Below, in pieces: positions 1 to 5,234 of a stretch of 5,234 bases of DNA. The notes below the pieces were generated by a model, which ran no database searches, was not told the origin of the DNA, and saw only the letters and a program-made list of their open reading frames with translations. A program made the translations under genes and the position numbers. The stretch comes from Gammaproteobacteria bacterium (GTDB taxonomy: Bacteria > Pseudomonadota > Gammaproteobacteria > Steroidobacterales > JABDKV01), in assembly GCA_029862285.1 (NCBI GenBank), contig JAOTXR010000185.1, positions 1 to 5,234 of the forward strand. Reading direction: 5' to 3'. The stretch's first letter is position 1. Each line of letters begins with the position of its first letter.

Positions 1-1
1 C

Positions 2-196
2 GATCCGGAAACAGCTACTGTCACATCAGCGCCGGTATCCGGCACTCGCGACAATCCCGATCCGGGTCAAGTCCTCAAGTCGATACGCAGCGCGTTCCTG
101 AGCGCCGAAGGCGATAACTCATTCAATCCGGCAGCGGATCTGAATAGTGACGGCCGAATCGACTTTTTCGACCTGGCCGCATTGAAGACGCGCTGA
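2..196 (+). CDS. C-terminal end of a protein with a dockerin/EF-hand-like Ca-binding module (5' partial)
   Basis: An open frame runs from the window edge to TGA at 194-196, giving the last 64 residues of a longer protein. The visible part starts with a Pro/Asp/Thr/Ser-rich linker (about residues 1-23). It ends in a dockerin-like unit whose calcium loop is D46-x-N48-x-D50-G51-x-I53-D54-x-x-D57, followed by LAALK and the stop. The preceding FNPAAD segment is typical of dockerin type I-like repeats found at the C-termini of many secreted bacterial enzymes and surface proteins outside cellulosomes. Only one canonical loop is visible; residues 26-45 could be a degenerate partner repeat. By family knowledge the module binds calcium and may stabilise or dock the protein outside the cytoplasm. 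The catalytic or structural body lies upstream of the window, so the main function cannot be named. Confidence 0.8.
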   Translation, partial: DPETATVTSAPVSGTRDNPDPGQVLKSIRSAFLSAEGDNSFNPAADLNSDGRIDFFDLAALKTR

Positions 197-229
197 CAGC
201 TATCTTAGTTACCGAAGTCCTCGAGCAGT

Positions 230-254
230 AACCCGAACTCAACGGTTCGGTTTT
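230..254 (+). terminator. Probable rho-independent terminator of the upstream gene
   Basis: CCGAAC (233-238) pairs with GTTCGG (245-250) across a 6-nt loop, and TTTT follows at 251-254. The stem can be extended by AA/TT pairs if one C is bulged. It sits 34 nt after the stop of the upstream frame, where a terminator is expected. The U-tract is short, so strength is uncertain. Confidence 0.5.
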
Positions 255-262
255 GCTGCCGT

Positions 263-290
263 CTCACCCGCCGGTCGGATCGGCGGTGAG
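263..290. repeat. Strong GC-rich hairpin in the intergenic region
   Basis: CTCACCCGCCG (263-273) pairs with CGGCGGTGAG (281-290) around a 7-nt loop, with ten pairs and one bulged C. The plus strand is followed by ATTTCC, a poor U-tract, so as an intrinsic terminator it is imperfect. It could act as a backup terminator, an mRNA 3'-end stabiliser for the upstream gene, or a barrier between that gene and deoB. Confidence 0.5.
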
Positions 291-295
291 ATTTC

Positions 296-307
296 CGGCA
301 ATTGCCG
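296..307. repeat. 12-bp perfect palindrome CGGCAATTGCCG
   Basis: This is a perfect self-complementary 12-mer just after the GC-rich hairpin and about 60 bp before the likely deoB promoter. It could be an operator half-site pair, but a 12-bp palindrome occurs by chance at a few per cent in a gap of this size, so no regulator is claimed. Confidence 0.3.
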
Positions 308-346
308 TCAGTGTGTGGGCGTCCGCCAAAGACCTCGGAATATGCC

Positions 347-372
347 ATTGGCCAATACCCATTTGCTATAGT
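347..372 (+). promoter_or_regulatory. Candidate extended -10 promoter for deoB with adjacent palindrome
   Basis: TG (364-365) then one base and TATAGT (367-372) form a good extended -10 element, matching TATAAT at five of six positions. No good -35 lies 16-18 bp upstream, which extended -10 promoters tolerate. Transcription would start near 379, giving a leader of about 20 nt before the deoB ATG at 399. The perfect palindrome ATTGGCCAAT (347-356) lies where the -35 region would be and could be a repressor or activator site. No match to a known DeoR or CytR operator was recognised. Confidence 0.5.
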
Positions 373-398
373 CGTGGCTCGTTTTTAAGAGCAGCCTG

Positions 399-1610
399 AT
401 GCGCCGAGCCGTTATAGTCATTCTGGATTCCTTTGGGATCGGCGCGACCGCTGATGCCGATCGTTTTGGCGACACGGGGGCAAACACGCTCGGCGGAATC
501 GCGAGGTATCGAGCGACTCAGGCCAACGGCGGTCTGCAGCTGCCTCAACTGACCCGGTTGGGCCTCATGCATGCGGCCAAAGAAAGCTGTGGCGAGTTTC
601 CTGCCGGGTGTGCTGGTGGCGACGATATCATTGGTGCTTACGGGCATGCGGCGGAACTAAGCAGCGGCAAGGACACACCCAGCGGGCACTGGGAAATTGC
701 CGGTGTCCCGGTGTTGTACGACTGGGGTTATTTCACGGCAAAGGAAAACACTTTTCCACCGGAGCTACTGCAGAAATTTGTTGCGCGTTGCGAGCTGCCG
801 GGGGTGCTGGCTAACTGTCATTCGTCGGGTACAGTTATCGTCGCCGAATTGGGCGAGGAGCATGTCCGGACCGGCAAACCCATCGTCTATACATCGGCCG
901 ACAGTGTGTTTCAGATTGCCTGTCACGAAGAGGCCTTTGGACTCGAACGTTTATATGAGATCTGCGATGTCGCGCGTGAGTTGGTCGACCAATACAACAT
1001 CGGCCGGGTCATTGCCCGTCCATTTGTCGGCACCGCAGCGGACAACTTCGTGCGCACCGGCAATCGGCGTGACCTGGCAGTACCGCCACCGGCGCCAACG
1101 GTACTGGACAAGTTAGTCGCATCCGGTGGCACGGTTATTGGCATAGGCAAGATTCCCGATATCTACGCCCACAAGGGTATCTCACAGAAAATAAAGGCAA
1201 CCGGTAACCCGGCGCTGGTCGATGCGACGCTCGCGGCGATGCGCGATGCGCCGGATCGTTCCATCGTATTCACCAACCTCGTCGATTTTGACATGCTCTA
1301 CGGCCATCGTCGTGACCCTGCCGGTTATGCCGATGCACTCGAATATTTCGACGGACGTGTTCCGGAAATTCTCGACGCGCTCGGCGATGACGATTTGTTG
1401 ATACTCAGTGCCGATCACGGTTGCGATCCGACCTGGCCGGGTAACGATCACACCCGTGAGCACATCCCGGTGCTGGTTTACGGCAAGTCGGTGACACCGG
1501 GTTCACTGGGCCGCCGCGATACTTTCGCTGATATCGGTCAGAGTCTCGCCACGTTCTTTGGTCTTGCGCCGATGAGCTATGGTGTGTCCTTTCTGTCAGA
1601 CAATGTATAG
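399..1610 (+). CDS. deoB: Phosphopentomutase DeoB
   Basis: Phosphopentomutase interconverts ribose-1-phosphate or deoxyribose-1-phosphate with the 5-phosphate in the cytoplasm, linking nucleoside phosphorolysis to the pentose phosphate and deoxyribose aldolase routes. The 403-residue product is close to E. coli DeoB (about 407). It opens with a typical alkaline-phosphatase-superfamily strand ending in LDSFGIG. All expected dinuclear Mn ligands are visible: D10, D298 and H303 (in DFDMLYGHR), D339 and H340 (in SADHGCD), and H351 (in NDHTREH). T93 in [10 protein letters not shown] corresponds to the threonine that is phosphorylated in the characterised Bacillus enzyme. The N-terminus aligns with the family from the first Met, and AAGAG at 387-391 is a fair ribosome site 7 nt before the ATG. 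A probable promoter lies just upstream. The next gene begins 18 nt after the stop, so the two are likely co-transcribed. The gene appears intact. Confidence 0.97.
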   Translation: MRRAVIVILDSFGIGATADADRFGDTGANTLGGIARYRATQANGGLQLPQLTRLGLMHAAKESCGEFPAGCAGGDDIIGAYGHAAELSSGKDTPSGHWEIAGVPVLYDWGYFTAKENTFPPELLQKFVARCELPGVLANCHSSGTVIVAELGEEHVRTGKPIVYTSADSVFQIACHEEAFGLERLYEICDVARELVDQYNIGRVIARPFVGTAADNFVRTGNRRDLAVPPPAPTVLDKLVASGGTVIGIGKIPDIYAHKGISQKIKATGNPALVDATLAAMRDAPDRSIVFTNLVDFDMLYGHRRDPAGYADALEYFDGRVPEILDALGDDDLLILSADHGCDPTWPGNDHTREHIPVLVYGKSVTPGSLGRRDTFADIGQSLATFFGLAPMSYGVSFLSDNV

Positions 1611-1628
1611 GAAGACCTGAGACTGATA

Positions 1629-2954
1629 ATGCCCAATATTCTTACAGCTGTAGTGAGTCTTGTATTGGTAGCCCAGCTCGTTGCCTGCGGACAATCCAAG
1701 GAGACGCCAGTTGTATCCGATGAACACACTCCAAACGCGCCGGTGGAACCAGACGAAACCGGGAGTGATATCGAGTGGTTTCAGGGTTCGGTCGATGCAG
1801 CCTTTGCGCATGCCAGGGCAGAGCAAAAACCCATATTTCTTTATTGGGGCGCTGTGTGGTGCCCACCTTGTCACGAAATCAAAGTCACCGTATTTGATAC
1901 AAGCAGCTTTGTAGAACGCTCGCGCCTGTTTGTGCCTGTGTACCTGGATGGCGATACGGACAATGCGCAGGAAATTGGCGAGCGTTTTGGCGTGCTGGGC
2001 TATCCGACCATGATCGTGTTTTCTCCGGATGGAACAGAGATCACCCGCATTCCGGGTGGCATCGATATCCAGGCGTATGCCAACGTTCTCGATCTGACGC
2101 TGCAGAATGCCCGGCCGGTCAGCGACCTGCTGGCCGGTGTGCTCGACAACGATGATCGACTGAGCGCGAATGATTGCCGGCTCGTGGCATTTTATTCCTG
2201 GGGCCAGAACAAGACCATTCTTGAAGATCGGGATCAGGCCGATGTATTTCGGCGGCTCTACGAAGCGTGCCCCGTTGACAACACAGTTGAGCGGTCCCGG
2301 CTCTATCTTGATTACCTCGGCCAAGCGATTGACGCGGCAAATAGACCTGACAAGCCGATACCGCTATCTGATGAACAGGTCGAACACGCGCTCGGCGAGC
2401 TGCATGTCTTTGTTGACAGCTATGTTGCTGTGAAAGCCAACCTGTATTCGGCGCTGCTTGACGGCGCGAAGTTGACTGCCGCATTGACTGAATCCGGTAG
2501 CGCTGATCGCGCAAATCTGACCAAGAAATACTTGGCCACACTGGAGCGTATTGCCAGCGATGAGTCCGTGTTCACGACCGAGCGTCTGTACACGGCTATA
2601 GGGAAAATGCGTTTCGAGCGTATCGACGACCCGGAAGCGGAAATTTCTGACGACCTGAAAGCAGAAACACGCAAACTCATTGCCTGGGCCGACCGGGCCA
2701 CCCCGGATGTCTATGCGCGTCAGACTGTCATGAACGGGGCCTCCAATGTGCTAAACGAAGCCGGTATGAACGCCGAAGCGCGGGCCATGCTAGAGACTGA
2801 AATCAAGAAATCCAACCAACCGTATTACTTCATGGTTTCTCTGGCCGACGTCGAGCAGGCTGACGGGAACTACGATCTGGCCATCGAATTGCTCGAGCAG
2901 GCATACGCCGAGGCGACCGGTCCGGCAACGCGGTTCCAGTGGGGTACCTACTAA
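1629..2954 (+). CDS. Thioredoxin-fold lipoprotein (CPPC), probably truncated by an in-frame TAA
   Basis: The 441-residue product starts with a hydrophobic signal ending in the lipobox LVAC, with lipidated C20. G21-Q22 follow rather than Asp, favouring outer-membrane sorting by the E. coli rule. A low-complexity acidic linker (about 21-47) leads to a thioredoxin domain (about 48-160) with W77-C78-P-P-C81 and a cis-proline in Y125-P126-T. This resembles Thioredoxin_7 and DsbD C-terminal-type domains, so a periplasmic disulfide oxidoreductase role is inferred; the partner is unknown. Residues from about 170 are mainly helical, with a TPR-like stretch at about 400-435. C183 and C214 are further cysteines. 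The gene follows deoB by 18 nt. AGGAAG (1609-1614) is 14 nt from the ATG, rather far, so initiation may rely on coupling to deoB. The frame stops at TAA 2952-2954 in mid-helical context, and the same frame continues open to 3230. I read this as loss of the last 91 or so residues, or as a sequence error. Confidence 0.85.
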   Translation: MPNILTAVVSLVLVAQLVACGQSKETPVVSDEHTPNAPVEPDETGSDIEWFQGSVDAAFAHARAEQKPIFLYWGAVWCPPCHEIKVTVFDTSSFVERSRLFVPVYLDGDTDNAQEIGERFGVLGYPTMIVFSPDGTEITRIPGGIDIQAYANVLDLTLQNARPVSDLLAGVLDNDDRLSANDCRLVAFYSWGQNKTILEDRDQADVFRRLYEACPVDNTVERSRLYLDYLGQAIDAANRPDKPIPLSDEQVEHALGELHVFVDSYVAVKANLYSALLDGAKLTAALTESGSADRANLTKKYLATLERIASDESVFTTERLYTAIGKMRFERIDDPEAEISDDLKAETRKLIAWADRATPDVYARQTVMNGASNVLNEAGMNAEARAMLETEIKKSNQPYYFMVSLADVEQADGNYDLAIELLEQAYAEATGPATRFQWGTY

Positions 2955-3230
2955 GTGACCGGCCTGGTCGATATGAAGCCCGAGGAGTCAGATCGTATTC
3001 GCGCGGCCACACTGTCCGTAATCGGCGAAATCAAATCGCAGGGTGCCTTCTACCAGCGCAACAAGGCACGGTTAGGTCAGATCGAAGCCGCGCTGATCAA
3101 CTGGAATGCCGACGACGATTACCAGGACAGCATTGATTACATCCGTGACGGCGTGCGAAAGATCTGCGCCAGCATACCTGCCGGGGTTGCCTCACGTGCC
3201 ACTTGCGAAGAGTTTCTGGAAACGGCTTGA
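2955..3230 (+). CDS. Separated C-terminal part of the thioredoxin lipoprotein gene
   Basis: This 91-codon stretch lies in the same frame as the gene before it and begins with the codon directly after that gene's TAA. It could be read from GTG 2955, or from ATG 2973, but neither has a convincing ribosome site; GTGGGG at 2939-2944 is the best and is distant. The encoded segment has no signal peptide or membrane helix. It looks helical and charged, with two cysteines near the end (C71 in KICASIP and C84 in ATCEEF) that could form a disulfide in an exported protein. The simplest reading is that it is the natural C-terminus of the upstream lipoprotein, cut off by a single TAC-or-TAT-to-TAA change. 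From memory, relatives of this lipoprotein continue past this point in a similar way, but I could not check this. Independent translation would leave the peptide in the cytoplasm without its export signal, so it is probably a remnant unless the stop is a sequencing error or is read through. Confidence 0.55.
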   Translation: MTGLVDMKPEESDRIRAATLSVIGEIKSQGAFYQRNKARLGQIEAALINWNADDDYQDSIDYIRDGVRKICASIPAGVASRATCEEFLETA

Positions 3231-3231
3231 T

Positions 3232-4647
3232 CTAGCGCGGCAAGCCGGCTGCGATCTTTGCGGCCAGCTCAGTCGCCTCTTTGCGCAGCCTGGCTTCATC
3301 CAGAGACAGAATCTGGCGATCACGCATAAGGACGCGGCCGTCGACAATCACGCTGGTAACGTCCTGCTCGTCGGAAACATAAACCAGGTGCGAGACGACG
3401 TCGTAGATCGGCACGAACGTGAGGTCTGCCAGCGACACCTGGATGAGATCGGCACGCATGCCCGGTTTTAGCTGACCCACCTGATCGGCCAACCCAATCG
3501 CGGCCGCGCCACCGGCGGTGGCCATGTTGAGCACCGTTCGTGCAGGCAAGACGGTCGACTGCATCTCGCTGACCTTGGCAAGGAATGCGGCAAGACGAAT
3601 CTCTTCCCACATATCCAGATCGTTATTGCTCGCCGCACCGTCAGTACCCAGACCCACCAGCACACCGTCTGCCAGCATGTCGGTAACTGGCGCAATACCC
3701 GAGGCGATTTTCATGTTCGAGGTCGGGTTGTGGATTACGCCGACCTTGCGCGCGGCCAGTGTTTGTTGATCGCTCTTCGTGGGCCAGACTACGTGCGCGG
3801 CAATCGTGTGATTGTCGAAGAACCCGAGCTTTTCGAGTAACTCGGTCGATGTGCTGTCATAGTTTTTGCGGGTAACGTCGACTTCGAATGGCGATTCAGA
3901 AAGATGAATCGTCGTGGCTACGCCGACTTCTGCGGCCGCGTCGCGAACTTTCCGGACCCACTCCGAGGGCAGGGTATAAACCGAATGCGCCGCAATCGCG
4001 GGCGTGATGCGGGAATTACGCCCCTTCCAGCGGTGGGCAAAATCCCTCGCCTGTTGCAATGACTGTGCGCCATTGGCGGCATCGGGACTCTTCTGATCGA
4101 TTACGGTTGGCGCGACGATTGCCCGCAAGCCACAGCGTGCAGTCGCCTCGGCTACGGCATCCGGAAAATAATAAAGATCGACAAATGTCGTCGTGCCCCC
4201 ACGAATCATCTCCCAGCATGCCAGTTCGGTGCCGATACGCACAAACTCCGCATCGACGAAACGAACTTCCGCAGGAAAAATATACTCCTGCAGCCACGTC
4301 ATCAGCTCCAGGTCGTCGGCAACGCCACGCAACAGGCTCATAGCCGCATGGGTGTGACCGTTTATCAGCCCCGGCATCACAACCGACTGTTTACCGGAAA
4401 TTGTCTCCCGTGCCGGGTGCCGTGCGGCAATATCGCTGTGGCTGCCGACGGCAATAATCTCCCCGCCGTTGATCGCCACCGCACCGTCCTCGATCAGTTC
4501 ATCGCCAACCATCGTGAGCACATAGTCACCGCGCACGATCATATCGATAGTGGCATTGCTGCCCGACATTGCGGATGAGCCGCTGGCACAGGCCGACAGG
4601 ATCAGTGGCAGGAGGCTCAAAAGGGCGTAGCGGGGCTGGAAAGTCAT
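3232..4647 (-). CDS. Lipoprotein amidohydrolase, MTA/SAH deaminase-like (TRZ/ATZ family)
   Basis: The 471-residue product belongs to the COG0402 amidohydrolases, which hydrolytically deaminate adenosine-type nucleosides, guanine or triazines. The metal and catalytic residues are in order: H98-T-H100 in PGLINGHTH, H248 and E251 in IHLSES, H285 in AAHVVW, and D336 in GLGTDGAASNND. The HNPTSNMKIASG motif (306-317) and the MSLLRG segment (103-108) are typical of the 5'-methylthioadenosine/S-adenosylhomocysteine deaminase (mtaD) branch; exact substrate is inferred. The first 20 residues form a signal with lipobox LSAC (C20), then ASGSS, which predicts an outer-membrane-type lipoprotein. This is unusual for a normally cytoplasmic family. 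The start at 4647 is supported by GGTGA 5 nt upstream and a promoter-like pair; the internal Met27 (4569) lacks a ribosome site. The frame stays open to 5160 upstream, but that part is antisense to deoD and is not coding. The gene is divergent from deoD and convergent with the thioredoxin locus (1 nt gap). Confidence 0.9.
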   Translation of the reverse strand: MTFQPRYALLSLLPLILSACASGSSAMSGSNATIDMIVRGDYVLTMVGDELIEDGAVAINGGEIIAVGSHSDIAARHPARETISGKQSVVMPGLINGHTHAAMSLLRGVADDLELMTWLQEYIFPAEVRFVDAEFVRIGTELACWEMIRGGTTTFVDLYYFPDAVAEATARCGLRAIVAPTVIDQKSPDAANGAQSLQQARDFAHRWKGRNSRITPAIAAHSVYTLPSEWVRKVRDAAAEVGVATTIHLSESPFEVDVTRKNYDSTSTELLEKLGFFDNHTIAAHVVWPTKSDQQTLAARKVGVIHNPTSNMKIASGIAPVTDMLADGVLVGLGTDGAASNNDLDMWEEIRLAAFLAKVSEMQSTVLPARTVLNMATAGGAAAIGLADQVGQLKPGMRADLIQVSLADLTFVPIYDVVSHLVYVSDEQDVTSVIVDGRVLMRDRQILSLDEARLRKEATELAAKIAAGLPR

Positions 4648-4668
4648 CAGTTTCACCGGTGTCGATTT

Positions 4669-4686
4669 GCGGCCGATGATAGCCGC
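4669..4686. repeat. Short inverted repeat in the divergent promoter region
   Basis: GCGGC (4669-4673) and GCCGC (4682-4686) flank 8 nt and overlap the candidate -10 of the amidohydrolase gene. A regulator binding here could affect both divergent genes. The arms are only 5 bp and GC-rich, so chance is a fair alternative. Confidence 0.25.
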
Positions 4687-4705
4687 TGAGACAATGCGCC
4701 GTAAA
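4676..4705 (-). promoter_or_regulatory. Candidate sigma70-type promoter for the amidohydrolase gene
   Basis: On the minus strand TTTACG (4705-4700, four of six matches to TTGACA) is followed after 18 bp by TATCAT (4681-4676, five of six matches to TATAAT). Transcription would start near 4669, about 20 nt before the ATG at 4647. The ribosome site GGTGA (4657-4653) lies inside that leader. For deoD on the opposite strand only weak pairs are seen, such as TTCACC (4652-4657) with GATGAT (4675-4680), so its promoter is not assigned. Confidence 0.4.
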
Positions 4706-4725
4706 CGCGCCTTAGACAGGAATCC

Positions 4726-5234
4726 ATGGCCACCAAACATATGAATGCTGCCCGCGGCGATTTTGCCGAATCGGTGCTGATGCCGGGAGATCCCCTGCGG
4801 GCCAAATACATTGCCGATACCTATCTCGATGGGGCCCGGCAGGTGACCGATGTGCGCAATATGCTTGGCTTTACCGGGGAGTACCGCGGCACACCGGTTT
4901 CGGTGATGGCCCACGGTATGGGTATCCCATCGGTTTCGATCTATGCGACTGAGCTGATGACCGAATACAACGCGAAACGAATTATTCGTGTCGGCAGTTG
5001 CGGAACGGTCAACGCCAGCGCCAAACTTCGCGACGTTATTATCGGCATGGGCGCTTGCACCGATTCGAGTGTCAACCGGATCCGTTTCGGTGGTTACGAC
5101 TATGCCTGTATCGCAAGTTTCGAACTTCTCAAGAATGCGGTGCAGACTGCCGCAGAGCATGGGGTCCGATACCAGGTAGGCAACCTCTTTTCTGCCGACC
5201 TGTTCTACACCCCCGATACCGCAATGTTCGACAC
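4726..5234 (+). CDS. deoD: Purine nucleoside phosphorylase DeoD (3' partial)
   Basis: DeoD cleaves purine (deoxy)ribonucleosides with phosphate to the free base and (deoxy)ribose-1-phosphate in the cytoplasm, and the sugar phosphate is the substrate of DeoB. The window holds the first 169 residues of a protein that is about 239 in E. coli. Similarity to the E. coli hexameric enzyme is obvious throughout: [29 protein letters not shown]-like, [24 protein letters not shown] and NRIRFGG, then [14 protein letters not shown]. Phosphate-site residues are present as G21, R25, R44, R88 and S91 (Met counted), and H5 matches the histidine donated by the neighbouring subunit. The catalytic Asp and Arg near residues 205 and 218 lie beyond the window. 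The start aligns with MAT.H in E. coli and has AGGA 4 nt upstream. It is divergent from the amidohydrolase across 78 bp. Confidence 0.97.
   Translation, partial: MATKHMNAARGDFAESVLMPGDPLRAKYIADTYLDGARQVTDVRNMLGFTGEYRGTPVSVMAHGMGIPSVSIYATELMTEYNAKRIIRVGSCGTVNASAKLRDVIIGMGACTDSSVNRIRFGGYDYACIASFELLKNAVQTAAEHGVRYQVGNLFSADLFYTPDTAMFD

Noticed and set aside
697..1116. Plus-strand open frame of 139 codons inside deoB
   Set aside because: It is an alternate frame of a well-conserved deoB with no ribosome site or domain.
1596..2324. Minus-strand open frame of 242 codons
   Set aside because: It is antisense to the thioredoxin lipoprotein, which has clear motifs on the plus strand. The antisense product has no recognisable features.
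2119..2541. Minus-strand open frame of 140 codons
   Set aside because: It is another shadow of the lipoprotein gene, rich in Arg, Gln and Ser in a pattern typical of out-of-frame translation.
2952..2957. Programmed recoding (selenocysteine, pyrrolysine or frameshift) at the TAA-GTG junction
   Set aside because: TAA is not a known Sec or Pyl codon, both parts are in the same frame so no frameshift is needed, and no slippery run is present.
3247..3295. Possible long-loop hairpin (GGCTGCG with CGCAGCC) as a terminator for the plus-strand locus
   Set aside because: It has a 7-bp stem, a loop of about 30 nt and no U-tract, and it lies inside conserved amidohydrolase coding sequence, so it is probably coincidental.
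4648..5160. N-terminal extension of the minus-strand amidohydrolase frame to 642 residues
   Set aside because: The extra 171 residues are the antisense of deoD, show no domain, and would bury the signal peptide. Met at 4647 has a ribosome site and a signal sequence.

Overview
The window holds the end of one gene, three complete or nearly complete loci and the start of a fifth gene. It is coding-dense, and by eye the G+C content is evenly high, with no obvious compositional break. DeoB and DeoD are of the enterobacterial type, two proteins carry Gram-negative lipoprotein signals, and the first gene ends in a dockerin-like calcium loop. Together these suggest a Gram-negative gammaproteobacterium, possibly a marine or sediment lineage. 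That placement is inference; nothing here fixes the genus.

Layout: (1) 2-196, plus strand: last 64 codons of a protein ending in a dockerin/EF-hand-like module. (2) 197-398: intergenic, with a probable intrinsic terminator, a second strong hairpin, two short perfect palindromes and an extended -10 promoter. (3) 399-1610, plus: deoB, phosphopentomutase, complete with all metal ligands. (4) 1629-2954, plus, 18 nt after deoB and probably in its operon: a lipoprotein with a CPPC thioredoxin domain and a helical/TPR-like C-terminal region. Its frame is closed by a TAA, after which the SAME frame stays open for 91 more codons (2955-3230), so the locus looks like a roughly 533-codon gene split by one nonsense codon. 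(5) 3232-4647, minus, convergent with only 1 nt between stop codons: an amidohydrolase of the methylthioadenosine/S-adenosylhomocysteine deaminase (TRZ/ATZ) type with an unusual lipoprotein signal peptide. (6) 4648-4725: divergent promoter region. (7) 4726 to the window end, plus: deoD, purine nucleoside phosphorylase, cut off by the window.

The metabolic theme is purine nucleoside salvage. The amidohydrolase probably deaminates an adenosine-like nucleoside. DeoD splits purine nucleosides with phosphate into base plus (deoxy)ribose-1-phosphate. DeoB isomerises that sugar phosphate to the 5-phosphate for central metabolism. The lipoprotein signal on the deaminase suggests it acts in the periplasm or on the outer membrane, before uptake. 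The thioredoxin lipoprotein would also be an envelope protein, with no obvious direct role in the pathway. I found no RNA genes, CRISPR array or mobile element. I do not see a clearly new system; the points most worth checking are the split thioredoxin gene and the lipid-anchored deaminase.
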